This document shows, piece after piece, positions 50,557 through 59,862 of a stretch of 64,000 bases of DNA; position 1 is the stretch's first letter; each line of letters begins with the position of its first letter. The stretch comes from Actinomycetota bacterium (GTDB lineage Bacteria; Actinomycetota; Actinomycetes; Mycobacteriales; JACQDL01): assembly GCA_016201065.1 (NCBI GenBank), contig JACQDL010000041.1, forward strand, positions 62,001 to 126,000, written 5' to 3'. Below the pieces are notes generated by a model. The model ran no database searches, was not told where the DNA came from, and worked only from the letters and a program-made list of their open reading frames with translations. Position numbers and translations under genes: made by a program.

Positions 50557-51666
50557 CTACCCCACGAGCTCGCCGTAGAGGCACCACAGCGCGGCGGCCG
50601 CGCCAGTCCAGGTGAAGTCGGCGGCCCGCCGCCGCCCCCGGTCGATGAGCGCCGCTCGCAGCGCGCCGTCGCCGGACACCCGCACCAGCGCCGCGGCGAG
50701 GGCCGCCGAATCACCCCCCGGCACGACCACGGTCGCGCCAGCCGCCACCTCGACCAGCGCCGGCACGTCGGAGCTGACCACCGGCACACCCGCCGCCATC
50801 GCCTCCAGGACCGGCAGCCCGAACCCCTCGGCGCGACTCGGTACGGCGAGCGTGGTGGCCCGGGCGAGCACCACGGCCAGGTCGGCGTCGGAGACCCGAC
50901 CGAGCAGCAACAACCTGGTCGCGGGCAGGCCGATGCGGGTCGCCTCGGCCCGAGGGTCCACCCCGCCCCAGCCGGGCTGCCCGACCACGACGAGGGGCAG
51001 GTCCGGCCCGTCCGGGCCGGCCAGCGCGGCAAGGAGCACGTCCAGCCCCTTGCGCGGTTCGAGGGTGGCCAGGCTGAGCAGGTAACCACCGGCCGGCAGG
51101 CCGAGCCGGCGGGCCCGCCGCTCGGCGTCCGCGGGCACGGCGAGATCCCCGCTGACCCCCTCCCCGACCACCACCAGCCGGTCCGCGACAGCCGGCAACA
51201 CCTCGGCGAGCTGCTCGGCGACCGCCCGGGTTGGTACCACGATCCGGTCCGCCGACCTCGCCGCGCGCCCGGCCATCTGCCGGTGCCAGGCCACACCGCG
51301 TGGGGTGAGCGTTTCCGGGTGCGTCCACGGGACGGTGTCGTGCACGGTCACGACGAGCGCCCGACCACGGCGCGGCGGGAGCAGCAGGGTGGGTGCGTGC
51401 ACCACGTCGGCGTCCCGGGGAGCCGGACCGAGCCCGCGCTGCCAGGCGAGGACGAGGGGGCGGCGGGCAAGCGGCAACGATCGCGGTCCGGAGACCCCGG
51501 GAATCCGGGCGGCCGCGGTGTCCGGATGCCGGGCAACCCATCCGGTGACGTCGCTGCCGGGCGGTGCGGTGGCGGCGAGGGCGGCAGCCAGCTCACGGCT
51601 GTACCGGCCGGTGCCGCCCGGCACCGGCGCGAGGCACTGCTCGACCAGGATGGCAAGTCGGGTCAC
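50557..51666 (-). CDS. GT4 family glycosyltransferase
   Basis: A 369-residue GT-B enzyme, similar in plan to its downstream neighbour: LAILVEQCLAPVPGGTGRYS at the N-terminus, YLLSLATLEPRKGLDVLLAAL, and AEGFGLPVLEAMAAGVPVV with the E-x7-E motif. The pair may be a tandem duplication that has diverged. GTG start (MTRLAILVEQ). Upstream lies a 116-base gap with a possible gene remnant on the other strand. Donor and acceptor unknown. Confidence 0.9.
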   Translation of the reverse strand: MTRLAILVEQCLAPVPGGTGRYSRELAAALAATAPPGSDVTGWVARHPDTAAARIPGVSGPRSLPLARRPLVLAWQRGLGPAPRDADVVHAPTLLLPPRRGRALVVTVHDTVPWTHPETLTPRGVAWHRQMAGRAARSADRIVVPTRAVAEQLAEVLPAVADRLVVVGEGVSGDLAVPADAERRARRLGLPAGGYLLSLATLEPRKGLDVLLAALAGPDGPDLPLVVVGQPGWGGVDPRAEATRIGLPATRLLLLGRVSDADLAVVLARATTLAVPSRAEGFGLPVLEAMAAGVPVVSSDVPALVEVAAGATVVVPGGDSAALAAALVRVSGDGALRAALIDRGRRRAADFTWTGAAAALWCLYGELVG

Positions 51667-51681
51667 GGCGGCCCACCGTAG

Positions 51682-51786
51682 CCGACCGGCCGCCGGAGCG
51701 TGTTCGGTGCGGTCCCGGACGTCTGGCGGGTCGAAGCGCGGGAGATCATCGGCCGCGAGGTGATCCCGGCGATCGCCGACCTCTAG
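51682..51786 (+). pseudogene. Possible 3' remnant of a lost gene
   Basis: A short plus-strand frame ends VEAREIIGREVIPAIADL at a TAG. Nearly all codons have G or C in third position, as in true genes here, and the sequence looks like the C-terminal helix of an enzyme (for example a luciferase-like oxidoreductase). There is no start or upstream domain; a stop lies 35 codons back. It could be chance. Confidence 0.3.
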
Positions 51787-52730
51787 TCCGGAACCAGCGA
51801 GGCCGGCGCGCTGGCACCGCGCTGGCGGCGCGCCCCGAGCGTGGCACCGGCGGCCAGCAGCAGGTCGGCGACCGTCATGATCGCTCGCGATACGAGCGCC
51901 AGCACGAGCGCCGGTCCGGCGCTGAGCGCCGGTGCGAGCGCGAGGGTCAGCACGGCCTCCCGCACCCCGGCCCCGGCCGGTGCGAACACCACGAGGAATC
52001 CCACGGACCACGCGAAGGCGAACGCGCCGACCGCCAGCGGCACCGACCGCCAGCCCGTGCCGCCCAGATCCCGCATCAGGAGCCAGACCTGGGCGCCAAA
52101 ACCGGCCCAGGACACCAGCGACCACCCCAGGCCACGCCCGATCCCCCGCCAGGACAGCGGCTCCGGCGCCGTTCGACGGATGATCCGGAACCCGACGGCC
52201 AGGGCCGGGTTGAGCACCCGCGGATGAAGCCCGGCCAGCAGCAGCGGCGCGAGGATCAGCACCCAGCCGTAGCGTCGGGCTGCCGCCGGACTGACCAGCG
52301 GCAGCGTGACGGCCGCACAGATCAGCCCGGCAGCGAGCGCCAACGCGAGCGTGAGCAGGCCGACCACGGCGGACCGCCGAGCTGGCACCTGGTGCTCACG
52401 CCCCATCTCGACCTGGGCCAGCAGCGGCCAGACCGAGCCGGGCAGGTACTTGCCGAGCTGGGAGAGGAAGAACACCCGTGACGCCGCGCCCACCGACAGC
52501 GGGGACCCGAGATCGGCAAGCAGTGCCCGCCACGCGAGCATGGTGGCCATCGCGGCCGCCATGACGCACAACGTCGCCAGCGCCACGACGCCGAGGTGGA
52601 GCCGGCCGAGCGCGGCGGCGACATCACCCCACCGGGTGACTACTGCGGCGATCCCGAGCGCTATCGCCACGCCGAGGAGTGTCAGCCGGGCCGCTCGCCG
52701 GATCGCGGAGGTAGGGTTACGGGCAGTCAC
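51783..52730 (-). CDS. Lysylphosphatidylglycerol synthase transmembrane-region / flippase-like protein
   Basis: A 315-residue protein with about eight membrane helices. Family-like elements are GRLHLGVVALATLCVMAAAM, VFFLSQLGKYLPGSVWPL and FAPAGAGVREAVLTLAL. Members of this family (MprF membrane part, AglD-like) move lipid-linked substrates, so a role in flipping a lipid-linked sugar is likely but not shown. The GTG start has AGGGTGA upstream. It is divergent from the GT-methyltransferase fusion. Confidence 0.88.
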   Translation of the reverse strand: MTARNPTSAIRRAARLTLLGVAIALGIAAVVTRWGDVAAALGRLHLGVVALATLCVMAAAMATMLAWRALLADLGSPLSVGAASRVFFLSQLGKYLPGSVWPLLAQVEMGREHQVPARRSAVVGLLTLALALAAGLICAAVTLPLVSPAAARRYGWVLILAPLLLAGLHPRVLNPALAVGFRIIRRTAPEPLSWRGIGRGLGWSLVSWAGFGAQVWLLMRDLGGTGWRSVPLAVGAFAFAWSVGFLVVFAPAGAGVREAVLTLALAPALSAGPALVLALVSRAIMTVADLLLAAGATLGARRQRGASAPASLVPD

Positions 52731-52847
52731 GCGGTTCACCCTAGCCGCGACCCGCGCGGCATCACCTGTCCGCGGAAAGACCGAACTGCGGCCCGACGAA
52801 GCCGCCCGCGTCCACGGATGGACCGACCCCTGACGGGGAGGCCACCG

Positions 52848-54731
52848 GTGCATGTCCTCGTTTTCGGCAGTTATGACGTCCACGCCCACCCCAGGGTCCG
52901 GGTGCTCGTCGAGGGGCTGCGGGCGCACGACCACACCGTCGTCGAGGCCAACTGCCCGCTCGGCCTCGACACCGCGGCGCGGGTCGCGATCCTGACCCGA
53001 CCGTGGCGGCTGCCGCTCCTGGCGTGGCGGATCATCCGGTGTTGGTCATGCCTGGTCCGGCGGGCCCGGGCGGTCGTCCGGGACCAGCGACCGGACGCCG
53101 TGCTGGTCGGCTACCTCGGCCATTTCGACGTGTGGCTGGCCAGGTGGTTGTTCCCGCTCACGCCGATCGTCCTCGACCATCTCGTCTTCGCCGCGGACAC
53201 TGCCCGCGACCGGGGCGTGCGGCCATCCTGGAAGACCCGGTTGCTGGCCCGGCTGGACCAGTCGGCGCTGAGCAGGGCGGACGTGATCGTGGTGGACACT
53301 CCCGAGCACGCCGCGATGGTGCCCGTGGAGCTTGCCGACCGGGCCGTGGTGGTGCCCGTCGGAGCACCGGTCTCGTGGTTCGGTGGCCGCGCCGACCAGG
53401 ATCCAAGGCAGCCCTTACGAGCGGTCTTCTTCGGCCTGTTCACCCCGCTCCAGGGCGCACCGGTCGTGGGTCACGCGCTGGCCCAGCTGGCGGGGCGGGA
53501 CGATCTGGAGATCACCATGATCGGCAGTGGCCAGCAGCTCCCGGAGGCCCGGCGAGCCGCCGCGGCCAACCATCATGTCCGGTGGCGGGACTGGGTGCCG
53601 GCGGAGGAGCTGCCGGCGGTCATCGCCGACCACGACGTGTGCCTGGGCATCTTCGGCACCGGCCCCAAGACCCATCGGGTGGTGCCGAACAAGGTGTTCC
53701 AGGGCGCGGCCGCGGGCTGCGCGATCGTCACCGGAGACACCGTCCCGCAGCGCGCGGTTCTCGGCGACGCGGCCCGTTACGTCCCGGTCGGTGACCCCAC
53801 GGCGCTCGCGGAAGCGCTGGCACATCTCGCCGAGAACCGCGCCGAGCTGCGGGCATTGCGCCACGCCGCGACCGAGCGCGCCGCGACCGACTTCATGCCC
53901 GGCGCCGTGGTCCGCCCCCTGAACGACCGGCTGCGTGCCATGTACCCGACAAGGCCGTCACCCACCACCCTCACGCCGCACGGAGTCCTGATGCCCGCGA
54001 TGCCGTATCTCGCCCCCAACGCCGCCCTCCGCTACGACGTGGTCGGCCGGTTGGCGATCCGGCTGCACCCGCTCGACGTGCTCGAGATCGGCTGTGGCCA
54101 GGGCGGCTTCGGGTCCCGGCTGGCCGCCGGCCGCCGCTACCTCGCCGTCGAGCCGGACCCGGACTCCTACGCGGTGGCGCGGTCCAGGATCGAGCCGGTC
54201 GGCGGCACGGTGCTCAACGCCGACCACACCGGAGTACCCACGGGGTCGACCTACGACCTGGTGTGCGCCTTCGAGGTGCTGGAGCATCTGGACAACGACA
54301 AGGCGGCGCTCGCCGACTGGGTGGAACTGGTGCGCCCGGGGGGGCATCTGCTGCTCTCGGTGCCGGCCTGGCCGCATCGCTTCGGCTCCTGGGACACCAT
54401 GGTCGGGCACTACCGCCGCTACACCCCCGATGCGCTCGCCGACCTGATGCGTGACGTCGGCCTGGTGGGTCCCGAGACCTTCCTCTACGGCTGGCCGCTC
54501 GGCCAGGTGCTGGAGCTGGTACGCAACCGGATCGCGGGCCGCCGGTTCAGCGCGCTGGCTGGGTCCTCGTACGAGGAACGCACGGCAGGCAGCGGCCGAG
54601 TACTCCAGCCCGCGCGGCTGTCCGGCCTCCTGGCCACCGGCGGCACAATGCCGTTCCGGTACCTCCAGCGCCTGGCACCACGGCAGGGCACCGGGCTGGT
54701 TGCGCTGGCCCGCCGACCCGCCGCTAGCTGA
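52848..54731 (+). CDS. Glycosyltransferase-methyltransferase fusion protein
   Basis: A 627-residue protein in two parts. Residues 1 to about 360 form a GT4-like GT-B module (MHVLVFGSYDVHAHPRVRVL, RAVFFGLFTPLQGAPVV, VPNKVFQGAAAGCAIVTGD). A short linker with Met365 follows. Residues of about 390-627 are a class I methyltransferase (VLEIGCGQGGFGSRLAAG, CAFEVLEHLDNDKAAL, VRPGGHLLLSVP). The preferred GTG has GGGGAGG six bases upstream; an ATG ten codons earlier lacks one. There is no stop between the parts. It would add a sugar and a methyl group to the same glycan; inferred. Confidence 0.87.
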   Translation: MHVLVFGSYDVHAHPRVRVLVEGLRAHDHTVVEANCPLGLDTAARVAILTRPWRLPLLAWRIIRCWSCLVRRARAVVRDQRPDAVLVGYLGHFDVWLARWLFPLTPIVLDHLVFAADTARDRGVRPSWKTRLLARLDQSALSRADVIVVDTPEHAAMVPVELADRAVVVPVGAPVSWFGGRADQDPRQPLRAVFFGLFTPLQGAPVVGHALAQLAGRDDLEITMIGSGQQLPEARRAAAANHHVRWRDWVPAEELPAVIADHDVCLGIFGTGPKTHRVVPNKVFQGAAAGCAIVTGDTVPQRAVLGDAARYVPVGDPTALAEALAHLAENRAELRALRHAATERAATDFMPGAVVRPLNDRLRAMYPTRPSPTTLTPHGVLMPAMPYLAPNAALRYDVVGRLAIRLHPLDVLEIGCGQGGFGSRLAAGRRYLAVEPDPDSYAVARSRIEPVGGTVLNADHTGVPTGSTYDLVCAFEVLEHLDNDKAALADWVELVRPGGHLLLSVPAWPHRFGSWDTMVGHYRRYTPDALADLMRDVGLVGPETFLYGWPLGQVLELVRNRIAGRRFSALAGSSYEERTAGSGRVLQPARLSGLLATGGTMPFRYLQRLAPRQGTGLVALARRPAAS

Positions 54732-54737
54732 CCCTGC

Positions 54738-55784
54738 TCAGTCGCTCCGGGACCGCACGATCAGGTCGGCGAGCAGCGCGACCGACGCGATCAGCAGGCC
54801 GGTGAGGAGCAACAGCAGCGCGTTGGTGGTGATCCGGAGCTGGTAGCGGACCATGTCCACGATCGACTTCACGAACCCGATGGCCAGCAGCCACAGGGCC
54901 AGTGGCATCAACACCTTGATCGGGTTGAAGTACATGACCATCCGCAGCACCTGGAGGATGTAGCGGTAGGCGTCGCGGGCGAAGTGGAACTTCGACGTGC
55001 CCGACCGCTTGGCGTAGTCGATCGGGACGTAGTCGACCGTGTGCTGGTTGGACAGGAACGACATGGTGATGGTCGTCACGCAGGAGAACCCGGGTGGCAG
55101 CAGCCGCAGGTACGGCAGCGACACCTCGCGGCGGAACGCGCGCAGGCCGGAGTTGAGGTCCGGGATCTTGGTCGAAGCGAGCCGCTCGGCGATCTTGCGG
55201 ATCACCCACTTGGCCGGCACCCGCAGCAGCTTGTGGGTGCCCTGTTCGGAGGTCCTGGCCCCGACGACCTGGTCCACGTCCGGGTTGTCCAGCAGGTACT
55301 GGACGAACTCCGGGATGCGCTCGTTGGGGTAGGTCATGTCGGCGTCGGTCCATACCACGATCTTCCCGCACGCCTCCGCGGTGCCGATCCGCCGCGCCGT
55401 ACCCGACCCGCCGTTGCGGCGGAACGCCATCAGCCGGATGTTCGGGTACGACGGCAGTGCGTCGGTGATCACCTTGAGCGTGCCGTCGGTGGACTTGTCG
55501 TCGATCACCAGAAGCTCGTAGGAGAACCCGCTGGCGTCCATCGCCGTGCTGATCCGCTCGAGCTCGGTGAGCACATGGTCCTGCTCGTTGTAGCAGGGCA
55601 GCACGATCGTGACATCGAGGCTGTTCGGCTCGGCCGGACCCAACCGGGACCGGATGCTCGCGTGCGGGTGGACGAAGGTCGGCGGGTTCGTCGGGACGTG
55701 CTCCGACATCACGAGGGCGGTCTCTCCGTCGGTGGTCGAGGTGCTGGCGGTCTGGGCTGCGCCGGTCGATGCTGCGGCGGTCAC
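54738..55784 (-). CDS. GT2 polyprenyl-phosphate glycosyltransferase with membrane tail
   Basis: A 348-residue protein of the DPM1/GtrB type. The GT-A domain has DVTIVLPCYNEQDHVLTELE, LLVIDDKSTDGTL and the DxD motif VWTDADMTYPNERIPEFV. Two C-terminal helices (VLMPLALWLLAIGFVKSIV, LLLLTGLLIASVALLADLI) anchor it. It likely moves a sugar from a nucleotide to polyprenyl phosphate, for use outside the membrane. Its N-terminal 75 residues are disordered; GTG at 55784 has AGGAG upstream, and an ATG 26 codons on is possible. Confidence 0.9.
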   Translation of the reverse strand: MTAAASTGAAQTASTSTTDGETALVMSEHVPTNPPTFVHPHASIRSRLGPAEPNSLDVTIVLPCYNEQDHVLTELERISTAMDASGFSYELLVIDDKSTDGTLKVITDALPSYPNIRLMAFRRNGGSGTARRIGTAEACGKIVVWTDADMTYPNERIPEFVQYLLDNPDVDQVVGARTSEQGTHKLLRVPAKWVIRKIAERLASTKIPDLNSGLRAFRREVSLPYLRLLPPGFSCVTTITMSFLSNQHTVDYVPIDYAKRSGTSKFHFARDAYRYILQVLRMVMYFNPIKVLMPLALWLLAIGFVKSIVDMVRYQLRITTNALLLLLTGLLIASVALLADLIVRSRSD

Positions 55785-55912
55785 GGGCAATGGCTCCTGA
55801 CACGGGGCTGCTAGAGTCCGCGGGCGGCAGAACGGCCCGCGAGGAGCAGAGAATACCCGGTCCCGCCTACCGACCCTGACCCTCGGGCCATCCCGAACGA
55901 GGAGGGGATCGC

Positions 55913-56578
55913 GTGCGGCAGTTCCGCGAGTACCGGAAGCTGATGCGGTCGCTGCGCGGCGCACGCGAGACCTCGGCCCTGGCCTTCTACGTCGGCGTGC
56001 TCCGGCATCGGCTGCTGGCCCGGCGAGCCGTGTGGATCGGGTCACCGACCGTGCTCGACGGTGCGGAACGGATCGTGCTGACCAACGGCGGAGCGCTGCG
56101 GGTCGGGCTCGGCCCGTTCGGTCTGACCAGCACGCACGACCGGTCGGTGATCCGGGTCCGTCCCGGTGCCCGGTTCGAGGTGGCGGGCGTGGTCAGCCTG
56201 CAGCGCGGGGTGCGGGTGGTGGTGGACTCCGGCGAGCTGGTGATCGGGCACGGCAGCAACGTGAACGGTCTCACCAAGATCCTTGTCGCCACCTCCGTCC
56301 GGATCGGCCGCGACTGCACCTTCTCCTGGGACGTCCAGGTCCTCGACAACGACTTCCACACCCTCACGGTGAACGGCCAGCCGAAGCCCGCCACCGCCCC
56401 GATCGTCATCGGCGATCGGGTCTGGGTCGGCACCCGGGCGGTCATCCTCAAGGGCGTGACGATCGGCGACGGCGCGGTGGTCGCGGCCGGCGCGGTGGTG
56501 ACCCGCGACGTGCCACCGAACGCGATCGTCGCCGGAGTTCCGGCGGCTGTGGTCGGCCACGCCGACGCCTGGCGCTGA
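55913..56578 (+). CDS. Hexapeptide-repeat acyltransferase
   Basis: A 221-residue left-handed beta-helix protein of the LacA/NodL/WbbJ kind. Hexapeptide repeats run from about residue 100 ([40 protein letters not shown]) to the family ending [20 protein letters not shown]. It would O-acetylate a sugar with acetyl-CoA. GTG start with GAGGAGGGG upstream. Its stop codon lies inside the first unit of a 17-bp tandem repeat. Confidence 0.92.
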   Translation: MRQFREYRKLMRSLRGARETSALAFYVGVLRHRLLARRAVWIGSPTVLDGAERIVLTNGGALRVGLGPFGLTSTHDRSVIRVRPGARFEVAGVVSLQRGVRVVVDSGELVIGHGSNVNGLTKILVATSVRIGRDCTFSWDVQVLDNDFHTLTVNGQPKPATAPIVIGDRVWVGTRAVILKGVTIGDGAVVAAGAVVTRDVPPNAIVAGVPAAVVGHADAWR

Positions 56579-56650
56579 CCGGGCCCTGGCGCTGACCGGG
56601 CCCTGGCGCTGACCGGGCCCTGGCGCTGACCGGGCCCTGGCGCTGACCGG
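56570..56650. repeat. Nearly five 17-bp tandem repeats at a gene end
   Basis: Four exact units of TGGCGCTGACCGGGCCC and 13 bases of a fifth. The first unit contains the last codons and stop (TGGCGCTGA) of the acyltransferase gene; the rest fill the gap to the convergent membrane-protein gene. GGGCCC in each unit is self-complementary. Confidence 0.95.
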
Positions 56651-56664
56651 ACTCCAGCCAGGTG

Positions 56665-58779
56665 CTACCCGGACCGGGTGACCCGGTACACGGTGAAGTG
56701 GTACGGGAGCGTGATCTGGTGCGCCGGTCGATAGATGCTGCTCTCGTCCCACCGCGGCAGCATCCCGGCGAACTCCCGGACCGGGGTCGCCCGGATGCCG
56801 GGAATCGCCGGCGGCTCCCCCTTCTCGTAGACCAGGAAGACCGGTTGGTCGGTGAAATGCGCGACGTAGGCGGACACGTACCGCGGCACCGCGTCCTGCT
56901 TGCCGGGGAGCAGCACGCTGAGCTGGTCCTGGACCAACCACAGCGGCGAGGCGAGCAGGGACTGCGGCGCTGCGCAGCAGTACGACGCGGGCTCCCACAG
57001 GAACACGCCCCGCGCGTCACCGGCGAGCGCGGCGATGTCGCGGCTGACGAAGTAGCTCCCGCCCCACTCGTCGTGCTGCCGGACCGGCAGTGACTGGTGC
57101 AGGTAGACCACGGTGAGGAAGGCGGTCAACGCTCCGGCCGTCGCCCTGGCCGGCAGCCGGAACCGGCCGCGCAGCGCCCACAGGCCGGCGAGGGCCAGCG
57201 CCATCAGCAGCACCATGCCCGGCACCACGGTCGAGACGTACCGGCGCCCCCACCACATCAGGTACGGCGAGTTCCGCGCGTGCCAGGCGTAGAGCGGGAG
57301 AAACGCGAGGGTCGTCCCGACCAGCAGCCAGGAGTCCGGGCGCCACCGGCGCAGCGCCACGAAGGCCACCCCGGCCAGCACCAGCAACAGCCCCGGCCAG
57401 GTGAAGAACCACGACAGGCGGTACAGGGACTGCTCGTCGAAGCTGCGGATCTGGCGCTTCCCGTACATGATCAGGTCGATACCGAACGCCGGCCGGACGA
57501 GCCCGAGCCCGAACAGCCCGACGCACACCGCGACCACCCCGCCGCCCAACCACCGTTGCCAGCGATCGGACCCGGTGATCTCCCCCACCCGGCGGGCCAG
57601 CCGGCCGAGCAGGGGCCGGAGCACCACCGCACCGACCACGCAGACCCCGACCGCGGCAAGCACCGTCGGCAGTCCGGGCACCTTGTTGAGCCGGGTGTAG
57701 AGCCCGGCCGGCCCATACGCCTGGTACGCCGCGTACGGCAGGACCGCGGCGAGCCCGCCGGCGAACCACCAGCCACGGGCGTCGAGCCGGCGCAGCACGT
57801 GCAGCGTCGCCAGACCACCGATCGCCAGCAACACGAGCAGCAACCCGTCCGCGCGGGCGAGCCACCCGACGCTGACCATGATGCCGGCGACCAACGCCGG
57901 CCAGCGCCATCGTGTCTGCGCGCTGATGGCCAGCCCCAGCAGGGCAGCCAGGAACAGCAGCTGGGTGAGGATCTCGGCGGTGGGGTACTTGGCCTGCCAG
58001 ACCTCCATCATGTGGAGGGACAGCAGCAGCCCGGCCGTGCCGGCCGCCACCACTCCACCGAGCCGGCGCGCCAGGGCGACCGCGACGAGCACCGCGAGCA
58101 CCCCGATCAGCGGATCGGTGTTGGCCATGCCGGCGAAGCCGTGCACCGAGAAGCTGACGGCGAGCAGCGCCGGCCACAGGTGGTAGAACTGCGGCGTCAC
58201 CGCGCCGGCTGCCGGATCGCTCACCCAGACCCCGGCGAACAGTGCTCCCGGCGAGGTGTACTGCACCGGCAGATGCGCGGTGAGCAGCGGATCAGTGATC
58301 GTCACCGCTCCGTGCCGGGAGATCATGGCGCCGGTCATCATGTATCCGCCCGGGTCACGGTCCCCGGCCGCGTAGTGGAACCCCGGCAGGAACATCCACA
58401 ACGCCAGCAGGCCGGCGGCGCCGAGGAGCAGCAGGCCGGGCAGGTCCCACACGATCCGGGGACGTGGCCCGGTCAGCCGGGCCAGACCGGCCAGCACGGC
58501 GAGCAGCCCGAGCGCACCGAGGCCGGCCGTGACCAAGGTGAAGCGGGAGAGGTGTGCCATCGCCAGGCCGGAGACGGCGAGCGCGGCCACCCCGCTGGCG
58601 GCGAGGAGTACCCCGAGCTCACCCGCCGTCACGGTCTCCGGGTCGACCGGCCGGAACCAGCGGCCGGCCGGAACCAGCGCCCCCTCGGCCCCCTCGGCAC
58701 CCTCGGCACTGCTCGGGAGGATCTCCCGCCCGGGGTACGGTTGGCTGACACGGTCGGGGGCGGCCGGTGATCCATCCAT
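56665..58779 (-). CDS. Large multi-spanning GT-C-like membrane protein
   Basis: A 704-residue protein with about 12-13 membrane helices. The first external loop has AAGDRDPGGYMMTG, an acidic motif like that of GT-C sugar transferases (PMT/ArnT/EmbC type). The C-terminal 120 residues are extracytoplasmic. It likely transfers a sugar from polyprenyl phosphate to a surface glycan; the GT2 gene at 54738-55784 could make its donor. Function inferred from topology and context. The N-terminus has a GAEGAEGA repeat. Confidence 0.78.
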   Translation of the reverse strand: MDGSPAAPDRVSQPYPGREILPSSAEGAEGAEGALVPAGRWFRPVDPETVTAGELGVLLAASGVAALAVSGLAMAHLSRFTLVTAGLGALGLLAVLAGLARLTGPRPRIVWDLPGLLLLGAAGLLALWMFLPGFHYAAGDRDPGGYMMTGAMISRHGAVTITDPLLTAHLPVQYTSPGALFAGVWVSDPAAGAVTPQFYHLWPALLAVSFSVHGFAGMANTDPLIGVLAVLVAVALARRLGGVVAAGTAGLLLSLHMMEVWQAKYPTAEILTQLLFLAALLGLAISAQTRWRWPALVAGIMVSVGWLARADGLLLVLLAIGGLATLHVLRRLDARGWWFAGGLAAVLPYAAYQAYGPAGLYTRLNKVPGLPTVLAAVGVCVVGAVVLRPLLGRLARRVGEITGSDRWQRWLGGGVVAVCVGLFGLGLVRPAFGIDLIMYGKRQIRSFDEQSLYRLSWFFTWPGLLLVLAGVAFVALRRWRPDSWLLVGTTLAFLPLYAWHARNSPYLMWWGRRYVSTVVPGMVLLMALALAGLWALRGRFRLPARATAGALTAFLTVVYLHQSLPVRQHDEWGGSYFVSRDIAALAGDARGVFLWEPASYCCAAPQSLLASPLWLVQDQLSVLLPGKQDAVPRYVSAYVAHFTDQPVFLVYEKGEPPAIPGIRATPVREFAGMLPRWDESSIYRPAHQITLPYHFTVYRVTRSG

Positions 58780-58998
58780 GCCCGAGCACGCTACAGCGAT
58801 CCGGGCCGCTTCGGGCCCCTGGGTATCCTGACCCGACCGGCCAGTGTCAAAGCAGGGCTTGGCCGACTATCGTGGGCGACCGACCATCCGGGACCGGCCC
58901 GGCGTGGCCCGCGCGGCGCCGCGCACCGAGCCGGTCGACGCACCTCACCGGTGAGCACCCCTCACCGGTGGACCGGGGCGCAGGAGGACAGGACGACG

Positions 58999-59862
58999 GT
59001 GGCGCTGACCGAGATCGCGGAGGACCGTGCGCGGACCCAGACCCGGGTCCGCTGGGAGTTGTTGCGCAACCTCATCCGCAAGGACCTCAAGGTCAAGTAT
59101 CAGGGCAGTGCGCTCGGCTTCCTGTGGTCGCTGGCGAACCCGTTGCTGCTGCTGGTCGTCTACACCTTCGTCTTCCAGCTGGTGCTCCGCTCCGGCATCC
59201 CGGCGTTCGGCTTCTATCTCCTCTCCGGCCTGCTGGTCTGGAACGCCTTCGCGGGAGCGGTCGGCGCGGCCACCGGCGCGGTGGTCGGCAACGCCGGGTT
59301 GGTGAAGAAGGTTCGGTTCCCGCTGGTGGTGCTCCCACTCACCCCGGTCGGGTTCACCGCGGTGCACTTCCTCCTGCAGCTGCTGGTGCTGGTCGTGGTG
59401 ATGCTGGCCACCGGCTACACCCACCTGCTGTCGCCGCACCTGCTGCTGGCCGTGCCGGCGCTGGGCGTGGCCATGCTGTTCACGGTGGCGCTGTGCTTCC
59501 TGGTGTCCGCGCTGAACGTGCGCTACCGGGACACCCAGCACATCGTCGAGATCGCGCTGATGGCCGGCTTCTGGATCAACCCGATCGTCTACTCGGTGGC
59601 GCTGGTCCGCGAGCACCTGCACGGCGGCTGGCTGTACGACCTGTACTACCTCAACCCGATGGCCGGCGTCGTGACGGCCATGCAGAGCGCGCTGTACGGG
59701 CAGAACCCGACCCTGCCGGGCGGCCAGGGTGCGCTCGCCGACCCCGGCTACCTCTTCTACCTGGAGCGGCTGGGAATCGGTGGCCTGATCTCCGGGGCCC
59801 TGCTGCTGCTCGGGATGCGGGTCTACGCCAGGCTGTCCGCAGATTTCGCCGAGGAGCTGTGA
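58999..59862 (+). CDS. wzm: ABC-2 type polysaccharide export permease
   Basis: A 287-residue Wzm-like permease with six membrane helices. Typical parts are LIRKDLKVKYQGSALGFLWS near the N-terminus, NAFAGAVGAATGAVVGNAGL, LVKKVRFPLVVLPL, and LNVRYRDTQHIVEIAL. It exports complete lipid-linked polysaccharide with its ATPase Wzt, next gene. The chosen GTG (MALTEIAED) has AGGAGG upstream; an earlier GTG 16 codons back is possible. GTGA overlap with wzt. Confidence 0.93.
   Translation: MALTEIAEDRARTQTRVRWELLRNLIRKDLKVKYQGSALGFLWSLANPLLLLVVYTFVFQLVLRSGIPAFGFYLLSGLLVWNAFAGAVGAATGAVVGNAGLVKKVRFPLVVLPLTPVGFTAVHFLLQLLVLVVVMLATGYTHLLSPHLLLAVPALGVAMLFTVALCFLVSALNVRYRDTQHIVEIALMAGFWINPIVYSVALVREHLHGGWLYDLYYLNPMAGVVTAMQSALYGQNPTLPGGQGALADPGYLFYLERLGIGGLISGALLLLGMRVYARLSADFAEEL

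Noticed and set aside
49287-51296. Upstream extension of the GT4 gene to 669 codons
   Set aside because: The extra part lies in another frame of the neighbouring GT4 gene. A GTG with a ribosome site at 50423 gives the family-typical start.
58767-59858. N-terminal extension of wzt
   Set aside because: It runs through wzm in another frame. The GTGA overlap start at 59859 matches the Wzt N-terminus.
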